Part shown: one piece after another, positions 44,374 through 53,626 of the stretch
How the letters are laid out: the number at the start of each line of letters is the position of its first letter
How positions within the stretch are numbered: the stretch's first letter is position 1
From: Taibaiella helva
Lineage (GTDB): Bacteria; Bacteroidota; Bacteroidia; Chitinophagales; Chitinophagaceae
Direction of reading: 5' to 3'
Assembly: GCF_003545695.1 (NCBI RefSeq)
Contig: NZ_QUZZ01000004.1
Span: 124,001 to 188,000, forward strand
DNA: 64,000 nucleotides
The notes under the pieces: model-generated
The model's database searches: none
Told to the model about the DNA's origin: nothing
The model's input: only the letters and a program-made list of their open reading frames with translations
Program-made: the position numbers and the translations under genes

Positions 44374-44682
44374 TCAGGCCGGGTTCGCTTTTTCCCCGCC
44401 ACCCTGCTCTTCTTTGCCCCTGAAAAGATCCTTCAGGAAGCTCTCGGCATCGGCCCAGTGCTCCTTCAGCGATTCGCCGCCTTTGGTGGTCAGCTCGGAA
44501 AAATAATCCTTGGCCTTTTCAAAGGTATCCTCTGCCTCTCCTTTCACTTTCTCGGCCTTTTCTTTCAGGCTGGCCATTAGCTTTTCGCGTTCTTCCTCGC
44601 TCATCGAGGCATACTTCAGGGCCGCGGCTCCGGCAGCGGCGCCCAGCAGGAAGGTGGCAATATGTTTCGCGCCTACACTCAT
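44374..44682 (-). CDS. YtxH-like small envelope protein
   Basis: A 102-residue protein with one short hydrophobic N-terminal segment rich in Gly and Ala (HIATFLLGAAAGAAALKYASM, about residues 7-26), as in YtxH-domain proteins, followed by a long charged helix (EEREKLMASLKEKAEKVKGEAEDTFEKAKDYF). The family is linked to general stress in some bacteria. Nothing in its surroundings adds to this. Confidence 0.7.
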   Translation of the reverse strand: MSVGAKHIATFLLGAAAGAAALKYASMSEEEREKLMASLKEKAEKVKGEAEDTFEKAKDYFSELTTKGGESLKEHWADAESFLKDLFRGKEEQGGGEKANPA

Positions 44683-44865
44683 ATGCTTTATATTTTATCC
44701 TTAAAGTTCTTCAAATTTTTGCAGCCTGTCCCGACAGTTTACCGAATTTCATATTGTTTTAACGTTGAAGGCCGCTTCCCGCAGGATGCTCTGCTACCCG
44801 GCCTTAAGCCGCGTTAACATTGGTCATCATTTTCCCTTTCCTTCTTTTTTTCAGTTCAAAATAAC

Positions 44866-44873
44866 TATTTTTG
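44866..44873 (+). promoter_or_regulatory. Bacteroidota -7 element (TATTTTTG) for the PDH E2 gene
   Basis: TATTTTTG matches TAnnTTTG, 32 bases before the E2 start codon. Confidence 0.5.
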
Positions 44874-44904
44874 AGCGTTCAAAAAAACTGACAATAAACA
44901 AACT

Positions 44905-46563
44905 ATGGCTGAAGTAATCCGGATGCCGCTCCTGAGCGACACGATGAAAGAAGGCGTGATCGCTGAGTGGCATAAGAAAGTGGGCGACAAGGTAAAATCC
45001 GATGATGTTATTGCCGAGGTGGAGACCGACAAAGCCACCATGGAAGTGATGCCTTATGTAGAAGGCACTCTGCTTTATATCGGCGTAGAGAAAGGAAAAG
45101 CCGCCCCGGTAAACGGTATTATCGCCATCGTAGGCAAAGAGGGCGAAGATTATAAAGCCTTGCTGGAGCAAGAGAGCAAAGGCGGCGCTGCTCCCGAACA
45201 AAAGGAAAGCAAAAAAGAGGCGCCGAAAGAAGAGCTTCAAAAAGAAGCAGCCGAGGCGCCCAAAGCCGAAACGAAGAAGGCTGCCAAGCCCAAATCGGGC
45301 GACGCTACGGTGATCCGCATGCCCTTGCTGAGCGATACCATGACCGAAGGCAAAATCGTCAGCTGGCTGAAGAATAAAGGCGATAAGGTAAAAGGAGACG
45401 ACGTGCTGGCCGAAGTGGAGACCGATAAGGCGACCATGGAAGTGATGGGCTATGCAGACGGCACCCTGCTGTATATCGGCGTAGAAGCCGGACAGGCTGC
45501 CAAAGTTAATGATATCATTGCCATCGTAGGCAAGGAAGGCACCGATATTGCACCTTACCTGGAAGATGAAGGCGGCGCAGCAGAAGCAGCACCCGGAGCA
45601 AATAAGGAAAAAGCCGGCACTGCAGCCCCCGCAGAAAAGCAGGAAAGCGCTGCAAGCCATGCCACAGGCGGCTTTGAACAAGCTTCCGGCGACGACCGGC
45701 TGAAAATATCGCCCCTGGCCCGCAAAATGGCCGAAGAAAAGGGCATAGCGCTCAGCGAGCTGGAAGGTACCGGCGAAGGCGGCCGCATCATTAAGCGCGA
45801 CATCGACAGCTACAAGCCCAAGCCTGCGGCACAAACGCCGGCTGCCGCAGCCGCAGGTACTACAGCTGCGCCGCTCGGCCAGGAAAGCCATACCGACAAA
45901 CCGTTGTCGCAGATGCGCAGCGTAGTGGCCCGCCGCCTGAGCGAAAGCAAATTCAGCGCACCGCACTTTTACCTGCGTATGACCATCAAGATGGACAATG
46001 CCATAGAAGCGCGCAAGGCCATGAACGAAGTATCCCCGGTGAAGATCTCCTTCAACGACTATATCATCAAGGCCTGTGCAATGGCGCTGCGCAAGCATCC
46101 TGCCGTGAACAGCAGCTGGATGGGTGATTTCATCCGCGAGAACCACCACATCAGCGTGGGTACTGCTGTAGCCATTGAAGACGGGCTTATTGTACCGGTG
46201 ATCAAATTTGCCGATCAGAAGTCCCTGTCCCAGATATCGGCCGAAGCCGCCGAGCTGATCAAGAAAGCCCGCAACCGCAAGCTGCAGCCGCATGAATTTA
46301 CCGGCAATACGTTTACCGTATCCAACCTGGGTATGATGGATATTGACGAATTTACCGCCATCATCAACCCGCCCGATGCCTGCATCCTGGCCATTGGTAA
46401 GATCGAAGCAACACCGGTGGTGGAAGACGGCCAGGTAGTGGTACGCAATTTGCTGAAGCTGACCCTGAGCTGTGACCACCGCGTGGTAGACGGCGCTGTG
46501 GGCGCGGCATTCATGCAAACGCTGAAGGCCTACCTGGAAAACCCGGTAACCATGCTCGTATAG
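44905..46563 (+). CDS. Pyruvate dehydrogenase complex dihydrolipoamide acetyltransferase (E2)
   Basis: The core subunit that transfers acetyl groups from lipoyl arms to CoA. The 552-residue protein has two lipoyl domains with the lipoylated Lys43 and Lys175, each in VETDKATMEV, Ala/Lys/Glu-rich flexible linkers, a peripheral-subunit-binding domain (ISPLARKMAEEKGIALSELEGTGEGGRI, about 268-295) and the acyltransferase domain with CDHRVVDGA (His about 525, Asp about 529). Two lipoyl domains is common in Bacteroidota. E1 genes are not next to it, and the E3 gene is 7.3 kb away. Confidence 0.95.
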   Translation: MAEVIRMPLLSDTMKEGVIAEWHKKVGDKVKSDDVIAEVETDKATMEVMPYVEGTLLYIGVEKGKAAPVNGIIAIVGKEGEDYKALLEQESKGGAAPEQKESKKEAPKEELQKEAAEAPKAETKKAAKPKSGDATVIRMPLLSDTMTEGKIVSWLKNKGDKVKGDDVLAEVETDKATMEVMGYADGTLLYIGVEAGQAAKVNDIIAIVGKEGTDIAPYLEDEGGAAEAAPGANKEKAGTAAPAEKQESAASHATGGFEQASGDDRLKISPLARKMAEEKGIALSELEGTGEGGRIIKRDIDSYKPKPAAQTPAAAAAGTTAAPLGQESHTDKPLSQMRSVVARRLSESKFSAPHFYLRMTIKMDNAIEARKAMNEVSPVKISFNDYIIKACAMALRKHPAVNSSWMGDFIRENHHISVGTAVAIEDGLIVPVIKFADQKSLSQISAEAAELIKKARNRKLQPHEFTGNTFTVSNLGMMDIDEFTAIINPPDACILAIGKIEATPVVEDGQVVVRNLLKLTLSCDHRVVDGAVGAAFMQTLKAYLENPVTMLV

Positions 46564-46582
46564 CAATAGGAAAGAAATATAT

Positions 46583-46619
46583 TTAGCAAGAACGTCGGCA
46601 AAACCGGCGTTCTTGCTAA
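46583..46619 (+). terminator. Terminator of the E2 gene
   Basis: A 12-bp outer stem (TTAGCAAGAACG/CGTTCTTGCTAA) with an inner CCGG/CGG partial pairing. T content after it is modest. Confidence 0.65.
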
Positions 46620-46767
46620 TTTATAGAAGCAGCGGCCGTAGCAGGCTGCTACCGCCCCATCTCATGATACCTGCGCTCCCGGTATTATGCTTGTTGCCCT
46701 TCCAGCCCTGCCGCCAGCAGACAGCCGAACATTCTTTTTATTTCTGGAAGAACCATTCCGAAGTTGA

Positions 46768-47016
46768 TATGAGCCCTGCGCTCACCAACGCTATCGCGGC
46801 GATTATTATGAATGTAAAGCAGCTATAGAACAGTATAAAAAAGTATTGTCCCTGAGCCGCAATAAGGGGAAAAGAGCGTCGGCCCTGCTGATGCTGAGCC
46901 TCTGCGACGCGCAGGCCCATGACTACAACAGCCGGGATATGGCCTACCAGGAGCCTTATACCTCCGGCTACCTGACACAGGCGCTACGCAGCTACGGAGG
47001 TACACGCGCTGTATGA
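46768..47016 (+). pseudogene. Remnant of a TPR-like protein gene
   Basis: Directly after a TGA (46765-46767) an 82-codon frame without ATG reads as a TPR-style helical segment: YYECKAAIEQYKKVLSLS then KGKRASALLMLSLCDAQA, ending in TGA at 47014-47016. The character is clearly coding but there is no start or signal peptide, so I read it as the 3' part of a degraded gene lying between the E2 and nhaA genes. Confidence 0.4.
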
Positions 47017-47114
47017 TGCACAGATGTTCCGCCCTGATATCCCATAAAGGTAAAGGCAGGCCAGCCGGAATAAAATTCCGAAATTTGCCGGACGGACCAA
47101 CACTTCCTCCCGAC

Positions 47115-48308
47115 ATGAACAAACTGACCCATGCGATCAGGCGACGCCTGCTTTCCCCGCTCCATACCTTTATACAGGACAGCCGGGCTATCGGTATTAC
47201 TTTGCTGGGCTGCACGTTCATTTCTATGTTGTGGAGCAATACCCGCTGGGGCCATTTCTATACCGGCTTCTGGGAAACCGCGTTACCGCTCTCCTCCGGC
47301 ATGCTGCATCTGCCGCACAGCCTGCTGCATATGATCAACGACGGCGCCATGGCCTTATTCTTTCTCCTGGTTGGTATGGAGATCCGGCGGGAACTGCTGC
47401 AGGGCGAGCTGAACGACCGGCGCAAGGCAGGCCTGCCGGCCTTTGCAGCGCTGGGCGGCATGTTGTTGCCGGCTTGCTTTTATTTTTTGTGCAATACAGG
47501 CTCGGGCTATGCCGGCGGATGGGGCGTGCCTATGGCTACCGATATCGCCTTCTCCCTAGGCATCCTTTCTTTGCTGGGACGCAGGGCGCCCTTGCAGCTC
47601 AGGGTATTACTAACCGCCCTGGCCATTATCGACGACCTGGGCGCCATTGTAGCCATTGCGCTCTTTTATACCGATACGATCCATATGGGTTACCTGCTGG
47701 GCGCTGCGGGCATTTTTATCCTGCTGCTGGCCTTGAACCGGCTTAAGCTGAAGCCCCTGCTTCCTTATTTCCTGCTCGGCATCCTGCTCTGGTATTGCCT
47801 GTTCAACTCGGGCGTACATGCTACCCTGGCGGGCGTATTGCTGGCCTTTGCCCTGCCACTCGACCGGATCGCACACCTGGAACACCGCCTGCATATCCCG
47901 GTTAACTTTATCGTGCTCCCCTTATTCGCTCTTGCCAATACGGCGATCGTTTTGCCCGCCGATCCGGCTGCAGCATTGCAATCTCCGGTCAATTACGGTA
48001 TCCTGGCCGGCCTTATCCTGGGCAAGCCGCTGGGGATCACGCTATTCAGCTACCTGGCTGTAAAGCTGCGCCTGGCGGGCCTTCCGGGCGGCCTCGACTG
48101 GCGCCATGTCCTGGGGATGGGCCTGCTGGCCGGGATCGGCTTTACCATGTCCATTTTTATCGCCCTGCTGGCTTTCAGCGAAGGTCCTGTGCAAACAACA
48201 GCCAAGCTGGGTATCCTTATTGCCTCGGCGGTATCGGGAATTGCCGGCTATGTTTTTTTATACCGCAAAAGCGTTGCATCTTCGTCAGCCGGAAAGGAGC
48301 CGGAATAA
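47115..48308 (+). CDS. nhaA: Na+/H+ antiporter NhaA
   Basis: A 397-residue inner-membrane antiporter that expels sodium in exchange for protons. About twelve hydrophobic segments are present. The unwound-helix motif MATDIAFSLG (Asp143) and the ion-binding pair Asp173-Asp174 in LAIIDDLGAI are conserved, as are NDGAMALFFLLVGMEIRREL near the N-terminus and GAGFT-like GIGFTMSIFIA late. The ATG giving MNKLTHAI is chosen; the frame is open about 100 bases more but runs through the gene remnant. Confidence 0.95.
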   Translation: MNKLTHAIRRRLLSPLHTFIQDSRAIGITLLGCTFISMLWSNTRWGHFYTGFWETALPLSSGMLHLPHSLLHMINDGAMALFFLLVGMEIRRELLQGELNDRRKAGLPAFAALGGMLLPACFYFLCNTGSGYAGGWGVPMATDIAFSLGILSLLGRRAPLQLRVLLTALAIIDDLGAIVAIALFYTDTIHMGYLLGAAGIFILLLALNRLKLKPLLPYFLLGILLWYCLFNSGVHATLAGVLLAFALPLDRIAHLEHRLHIPVNFIVLPLFALANTAIVLPADPAAALQSPVNYGILAGLILGKPLGITLFSYLAVKLRLAGLPGGLDWRHVLGMGLLAGIGFTMSIFIALLAFSEGPVQTTAKLGILIASAVSGIAGYVFLYRKSVASSSAGKEPE

Positions 48309-48319
48309 ACCTGTCCTGA

Positions 48320-50437
48320 ATGAAAAAAATGCCCAGCAGCTTATGGCAACGGAGAACGACGGCCTATAGCCTCGTTGCCTTGTTTCACCTGCTCTTGCTT
48401 TGCCTGGTCTTTCCCGGCCATATGTTTCATCCCGATGAGAACATGCTGACGATGTGGGGCGACGGGCTGAAGAATAATTTCACCTTGCTGAGCTATGTAA
48501 AGGAACCGATAGGACCTGAAGGCTTGTTCAAGTATAATAGCTTCAGCTATCCTTTCGGCGATTATGTCTATGCTACAGACAACACACCCTTATTTACCAT
48601 TCCTTTTCGCTGGTTCTGCCACCATATCTGGGATCTCTCTGATCATACGCTGGCCTTCTTCAACTATTTTATCCTGTCCAATATCCTGGCGTGCGGGCTA
48701 TTGGTGCTCTTTATTTTCAGAAGGCTGACCGAGAGCCCGCTCCTGGCCTTGCTTATGGCGCTTATCCTGCCCTGGACCAATTTCCAGCTGGGCCGTATCT
48801 TCAGCCATCATTACAATCTTTCGCTCACCTCCTTCTGCCTCATCGCCATCGCCCTGTTCCTCTGGTGGCAACGCGCTGAAGGCCGTTATGGCAGGCAAGC
48901 GCTGATCGCATTGCTTATGGGCCTCTTCGGCTTTTGCTGCTTTATGGCCCATGGCTATTACCTGGCGATCATTCCTGTGTTCATGGCCGGCATGCTTTTC
49001 TTTTCGGGCATACGGAAGCTGCGGAGCCGCAATGGGCGGGTAGCGCTCCTCGCTTCGGTTGCCGTGCCGGTTATCAGCGCGGCGCTGGCCTTCGGTATCC
49101 TGCTGGCGACAGATGGCTACTTCAGCCAGCGCCAGCCCTATGCCATGGGCTACGACTGGATGGAGCAGAAGACCAATTTCTCCCTACTGTTCACACATTA
49201 CTCCTTTCATCGCCTGTTCTTTCCCATATGGATCGAAAAGAATGCAGACGGTGTCGAGCTGATGGCCTACCTGGGCAATACCGGGCTCTATGCCCTGGCC
49301 GCCTTATTTTTTTTCAGCGTTGTTTACAGACCGTTCCGGCTGATGATCATGGAGATCCAGAAAGATTTTTTCAGGAATCCGCTTACTTTCGGCATTTTCT
49401 TTTCCGGCATCCTGCTGCTGATCATGTCCTTCGGTGAAAAGTACTACCCGCTGATGGACCGCTTGAAGCTGACCTTTCCCTTCCGCAGACCGGTCGAATT
49501 TTCCGTTATCGAGCTGATCCCCGCGCTGGCGCTGGCTTTCCTGGCAGGCTATTCCGGCCTGCGTATGCTGCTGCAGCGCGGCGGCGCGCCACTGCATGCG
49601 CCGCCCGTAGAAACGAAGGGGATTAAGATCTACCGGATAGCAACCTTTTATGTGATCAGCGCGCTGGTGCTGTATATGATGCTCGGCCATTATGATATTC
49701 CGCCGTTGCACAACTATCTCAATCCTTTCTATTACGTACATAAGGCTACCCGCGTAGTGGAGCAGTTCCGTAGCCTGACGCGCTTTGCATGGCCTTTCTA
49801 CTGGACGTTCTATATCTGGATAATCTATACCCTGGCCCGGGTTTACCTGAAGGTGAACCGCTACGCACGCTTGTTTATTATCAGCAGCATCGTACTGCTG
49901 GGCGGTATCGAAACGCTGGATTACGGCATTAAGCTATACGGCTCTGTCAACCGGCTTTCGGTTTTCGGGGAAAAAGAAATGGCCGGGTTCCGGTCGCTGC
50001 GTATTCCCTTCGACCAGTACCAGGCCATATTGCCTATTCCTTACTATAATGCAGGCTCGGAGGACTATTCGGTAACTTTCGACGACATTCATGAAGTCAG
50101 CCGGTTCAGCTTCCAGCTGGGCCTGTACAGCCACCTGCCGCTGATGAGCTGCAAGATGAGCCGTACGCCGCCGGCCTTTTCGAAAGCATTCTACGCGCTG
50201 GTCAGCGGGGACAGCTGCAGCCCCGCCATGCGATCGAAGCTGAACAGCAAGCCGATCCTCGTAGTGGTGCATAGGGCGCTGCTCAGGGATTCCACGCAAC
50301 GCACCATTCCCAACGCGGAGGCCGAACCGGCAAAGAACGAAGCCTATTGGCGTGCCAACCAGCTCGTTGAAAGAAACCAACTGCAGCCCATCGATAGCCT
50401 CAACGGCGTCTATTTTTACAGCTGGCGTCCGCGGTAA
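48320..50437 (+). CDS. Large multi-pass membrane protein of unknown function (GT-C-like topology)
   Basis: A 705-residue protein with roughly ten to twelve hydrophobic segments, beginning near residue 15 (YSLVALFHLLLLCLVFPGHMF) and spread through to about residue 540, followed by a soluble C-terminal domain of about 160 residues. The large polytopic layout with short loops early on resembles GT-C glycosyltransferases and oligosaccharide-modifying membrane enzymes, but I see no confirmed catalytic motif. It starts 12 bases after nhaA and may share its transcript. Confidence 0.6.
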   Translation: MKKMPSSLWQRRTTAYSLVALFHLLLLCLVFPGHMFHPDENMLTMWGDGLKNNFTLLSYVKEPIGPEGLFKYNSFSYPFGDYVYATDNTPLFTIPFRWFCHHIWDLSDHTLAFFNYFILSNILACGLLVLFIFRRLTESPLLALLMALILPWTNFQLGRIFSHHYNLSLTSFCLIAIALFLWWQRAEGRYGRQALIALLMGLFGFCCFMAHGYYLAIIPVFMAGMLFFSGIRKLRSRNGRVALLASVAVPVISAALAFGILLATDGYFSQRQPYAMGYDWMEQKTNFSLLFTHYSFHRLFFPIWIEKNADGVELMAYLGNTGLYALAALFFFSVVYRPFRLMIMEIQKDFFRNPLTFGIFFSGILLLIMSFGEKYYPLMDRLKLTFPFRRPVEFSVIELIPALALAFLAGYSGLRMLLQRGGAPLHAPPVETKGIKIYRIATFYVISALVLYMMLGHYDIPPLHNYLNPFYYVHKATRVVEQFRSLTRFAWPFYWTFYIWIIYTLARVYLKVNRYARLFIISSIVLLGGIETLDYGIKLYGSVNRLSVFGEKEMAGFRSLRIPFDQYQAILPIPYYNAGSEDYSVTFDDIHEVSRFSFQLGLYSHLPLMSCKMSRTPPAFSKAFYALVSGDSCSPAMRSKLNSKPILVVVHRALLRDSTQRTIPNAEAEPAKNEAYWRANQLVERNQLQPIDSLNGVYFYSWRPR

Positions 50438-51010
50438 TCAAGAGGAAGCGGTCTTACCGTCGGTAAAGAAACGGCGGTCTTTTTCCTGGTCGAATTTCTC
50501 CTGATTGTAAGCAGCCGACTGTCCCCTGGCGATGGACAGCGACTGCCAGTCTTTATCGCGGATCATTTTGGCCAGGTACACGATCTGCCCCGAATGGTAG
50601 GCGTAATGCGCTACCTGGCGGGTGATCGCTTCCAGCACGGTATGCCCTTCGTTGCGGATGTAGACAATCGACATCATATCATCGGGCTTCAGGCCTTCCA
50701 GCGTTGAGAGCAGGCAGCTCCAGCCTTTTTCCCATGCCGCCAGCATTTCTTCTTTTGAAGTATAGACATCGGTAAATTCTGCATCGCGGTTGCGCCATTC
50801 CTTCTCTCCATCGGAAGTCAGGAAATCGGTAAAGCGGGAAAGCATATTGCCCGACATATGATGCACGATGATCGCGATACTGTTGGAAGTATCATTGGCG
50901 CGCCAATGGATCTCCTCTTCATTGAGCGTAGCCATAGCTTTATCGGCCAGGCCTTTGTAGTAGCCGAACATCTTGCTGCTGATCGCCAGGAAATTTTCTG
51001 ATGCATTCAT
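50438..51010 (-). CDS. DinB-like DUF1572 family protein
   Basis: A 190-residue helical protein of the DinB superfamily. His pairs in IVHHMSGNM (about residues 49-57) and HYAYHSGQIVYLAKM (about 135-149) sit where the family binds a metal. Some members act in bacillithiol or stress chemistry; the role here is unknown. Its stop is adjacent to the convergent membrane-protein gene, and it is separated by only 3 bases from the OsmC-like gene on the same strand. Confidence 0.82.
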   Translation of the reverse strand: MNASENFLAISSKMFGYYKGLADKAMATLNEEEIHWRANDTSNSIAIIVHHMSGNMLSRFTDFLTSDGEKEWRNRDAEFTDVYTSKEEMLAAWEKGWSCLLSTLEGLKPDDMMSIVYIRNEGHTVLEAITRQVAHYAYHSGQIVYLAKMIRDKDWQSLSIARGQSAAYNQEKFDQEKDRRFFTDGKTASS

Positions 51011-51013
51011 TTG

Positions 51014-51484
51014 CTATTGGGTTTTGATCTTGGGTTGAATAGTGATATCGAAGTTAACGGAGTTGGCCAGGAAGCACATTTCATGGGCTTTATGGTGCAG
51101 CCGGTAGGCCTGGTCCAGCATATCGGCGTGGCTTACGGTAATCCGTGGCGACAAGGTCACTTCTGTAAAGCGGCCGCTGCCGTCGGCTTCCGTTGTCATC
51201 GTGCCGGAGGCCTCGTCGGTATAGCTTTCCACCACTACTTTGCTATCGGCGCAAAGGTGCAGGTACCAGAGCATATGGCAGGAGGCCAGTGAAGACAGGA
51301 AAAGGTCTTCGGGATTGTGCCGCGCAGCATCACCCCTGAAAGCCTTGTCTGAAGAAGCTGCTATGCTTACTTTACCGGGCACCTGTATCGTGTGGCTGCG
51401 TTCGTAGCCTGTATAGCCGGTAGTGCCGGCGCCTTTGTTGCCGGTCCATTCGATCGTCGTTTGATAATGATGCTGCTGACTCAT
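51014..51484 (-). CDS. OsmC-family peroxide-reducing protein
   Basis: A 156-residue OsmC-type thiol peroxidase. FLSSLASCHMLWYLHLCADSKVVV holds the first redox Cys, and MCFLANSVNFDITI near the end holds the second; the pair reduces organic hydroperoxides. The N-terminal WTGNKGAGTTGYTGYERSHTI segment is also typical of the OsmC-like subgroup in this phylum. It lies between the DUF1572 and GNAT genes on the same strand in what looks like a three-gene run. Confidence 0.88.
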   Translation of the reverse strand: MSQQHHYQTTIEWTGNKGAGTTGYTGYERSHTIQVPGKVSIAASSDKAFRGDAARHNPEDLFLSSLASCHMLWYLHLCADSKVVVESYTDEASGTMTTEADGSGRFTEVTLSPRITVSHADMLDQAYRLHHKAHEMCFLANSVNFDITIQPKIKTQ

Positions 51485-51496
51485 GACTGGTTGTTA

Positions 51497-51964
51497 TTAA
51501 GCTTGCTGATAGACCATTCCCGGACGACTCATCAGGCGTTCGGGATAAGGGAACAACTCAAAGCCCGACTGCCGGTAAAGATCGTGCGCGTCCTGTGTCG
51601 TGAGCAGGAAGCGGCGGAGCTGAAAGGTATCGGCGAGGGCGCAAAAGGTTTTCATCAATTCTTTGGACAGGCCTTTCCCGCGATCGGCGCGCATCACAAA
51701 AATATCGGCGAGGTAAGCAAAGGTAGCGCGGTCGGTGATCATGCGGCCAAAGCCAGCCAGCCGCCCTGCAGCATCGTAGATACCAATGCAGATAGCACCT
51801 TCAACAGCCCGCTGCACGGTTTCGTAAGGTATACCTTTTGCCCAGTAGCTTTCCTTATCGAGGAAAGCGTGGACCGCGGCGATATCGATCCTGCTTTTAT
51901 CGGCGGAGAAGCGGTAATCACCAAAGGAAAATTCATCGAAAAGAAAATCGTCCGGCGTTGTCAT
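51497..51964 (-). CDS. GNAT family N-acetyltransferase
   Basis: About 155 residues. The acetyl-CoA site is seen as LADIFVMRADRGKGLSKELMKTF (motif A, with the R-x-x-G-K/x-G-L/x pattern near residue 95), preceded by AGFGRMITD and followed by FLLTTQDAHDLYRQSGFELF. The substrate is unknown; similar stand-alone acetyltransferases act on small molecules. A start two codons upstream (MCMTTPD) is possible. Confidence 0.86.
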   Translation of the reverse strand: MTTPDDFLFDEFSFGDYRFSADKSRIDIAAVHAFLDKESYWAKGIPYETVQRAVEGAICIGIYDAAGRLAGFGRMITDRATFAYLADIFVMRADRGKGLSKELMKTFCALADTFQLRRFLLTTQDAHDLYRQSGFELFPYPERLMSRPGMVYQQA

Positions 51965-52103
51965 ACACAAATGTAATGCCGATACCGGAGCAAACTACCG
52001 GTATAAAGAATATTTTGCATCCTGCAATGACAATTATCAATAATTAATAGTAAAATAAACCAAATTATCGGCTGCCGCTTCCCCTTCGTTCAGGCCAAAT
52101 TGT

Positions 52104-52111
52104 TATCTTTG
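52104..52111 (+). promoter_or_regulatory. Bacteroidota -7 element (TATCTTTG) for citrate synthase
   Basis: TATCTTTG matches TAnnTTTG, 44 bases before the start codon. Confidence 0.55.
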
Positions 52112-52154
52112 TGCTCGTTCAAATTTTTTCTTACTCAAAATTTCCGTTTATATT

Positions 52155-53477
52155 ATGGGTTATATTAAGGACCTATTCAAGGAGAAAGCCGATGCGCTGA
52201 ATGCTGATATTAAGAAGATGATCGCAGAGCACGGTGATTACAAGATAGGAGAAATTACCATTGCCCAGGTGTATCAGGGTATGCGTGGTATGACCGGCCT
52301 TATTACCGAGACCTCGCTGCTGGATTCCAACGAAGGTATCCGTTTCAGGGGCTATTCTATTCCTGAGCTGCGTGAAAAGCTGCCCAAAGCCGAAGGCGGT
52401 ACCGAACCTCTGCCCGAAGGCCTTTTCCACCTGATGCTGTTGGGAGAGTTGCCGACCAAAGAGGATGTTGACCATTTGTCTGCAGTATGGGCCCGCCGCT
52501 CACATGTGCCCAACTATGTTTTTGATGTTATTGAAGCCCTTCCTGTAAATACGCATCCCATGACCCAATTCAGCATTGGTGTGATGGCGCTGCAGCGTGA
52601 GTCTATTTTTGCCAAGGAATATGCCAAAGGCATTAATAAAAAAGACCACTGGAACTTCGTTTACGAAGACACCATGAACCTGATCGCCCGCCTGCCCCGC
52701 GTGGCTGCTTATATCTATCGCCGTAAGTATAAGGATGGCGATCACATCCAGCCCAACGGCATGCTCGACTGGGCCGGCAACTTCGCCCACATGCTGGGTT
52801 TCGAGGACAAAGGCTTCTGGGCACTGATGCGCCTGTACATGACGATCCATGCCGACCATGAAGGCGGCAACGTTTCGGCGCATACGACCCACCTGGTGGG
52901 CTCTGCCCTCAGCGATCCTTACCTATCTTTCGCTGCCGGCCTCAATGGCCTGGCCGGCCCCCTGCACGGCCTCGCCAACCAGGAGGTGATCCGCTGGATC
53001 GAAGAAATGCAGGAGGCGCTGAATACCCAATCACCTAGTAAAGAGCAGATCGCCGAGTATATCAAAAAGACCCTGAGCGAAGGCAAGGTGGTGCCCGGCT
53101 ACGGACATGCTGTACTGCGCAAAACCGATCCCCGCTTTACTGCGCAAATGGAATTCGGCAAAACACATTGCCCCGACGATCCGCTGGTGCAAACCGTATG
53201 GAACGTATACGAAGTGGCTCCCGCCATTCTCGAAAGCACTGGTAAGATCAAAAACCCCTGGCCCAACGTGGATGCCCATAGCGGTGCGCTGCTGAAGCAC
53301 TACGGCCTGGTGGAAGAAGATTTTTACACCGTGCTGTTCGGTGTGAGCCGTGCGCTGGGTGTGCTGGCCAGCCTCTGCTGGGACAGGGCGCTGGGCTTCC
53401 CCCTGGAGCGTCCGAAGTCGGTGACTACCGAATACCTGAAAAAACTGGTCGTTGGCGAAGCCGTAGATACCGAATAA
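52155..53477 (+). CDS. gltA: Citrate synthase, eukaryote-like type
   Basis: Condenses acetyl-CoA and oxaloacetate, the entry step of the citrate cycle. The 440-residue protein shows the catalytic triad contexts GPLHGLANQE (His about 280), VPGYGHAVLRKTDPR (His about 325) and NVDAHSGALL (Asp about 380), with RFRGYSIPE and ALPVNTHPMTQFS before them. Its spacing and wording are closer to mitochondrial citrate synthase than to E. coli GltA, which is a known feature of Bacteroidota. The symbol is by function. Confidence 0.93.
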   Translation: MGYIKDLFKEKADALNADIKKMIAEHGDYKIGEITIAQVYQGMRGMTGLITETSLLDSNEGIRFRGYSIPELREKLPKAEGGTEPLPEGLFHLMLLGELPTKEDVDHLSAVWARRSHVPNYVFDVIEALPVNTHPMTQFSIGVMALQRESIFAKEYAKGINKKDHWNFVYEDTMNLIARLPRVAAYIYRRKYKDGDHIQPNGMLDWAGNFAHMLGFEDKGFWALMRLYMTIHADHEGGNVSAHTTHLVGSALSDPYLSFAAGLNGLAGPLHGLANQEVIRWIEEMQEALNTQSPSKEQIAEYIKKTLSEGKVVPGYGHAVLRKTDPRFTAQMEFGKTHCPDDPLVQTVWNVYEVAPAILESTGKIKNPWPNVDAHSGALLKHYGLVEEDFYTVLFGVSRALGVLASLCWDRALGFPLERPKSVTTEYLKKLVVGEAVDTE

Positions 53478-53496
53478 GCGATTACAGATATAATAC

Positions 53497-53535
53497 AAAC
53501 CAAGAGACCGCAGCATGGCTGCGGTCTCTTGGTTT
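53497..53535. terminator. Terminator after citrate synthase
   Basis: An 18-bp perfect stem (AAACCAAGAGACCGCAGC and its complement) with a 3-base loop between convergent genes. Confidence 0.8.
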
Positions 53536-53626
53536 ATGTGCCTTTCCGGACCTTGTTATTATTATGCGTCCAGAGAAACTAACTTATCTTTTATTGTCCT
53601 TGCTTAAGCATTCCAGGCATGCTGCC

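Noticed and set aside
44851-46566. 571-codon open frame on the minus strand
   Set aside because: It is the antisense of the E2 gene, whose lipoyl, binding and catalytic motifs are unmistakable. The antisense translation has no recognisable domain.
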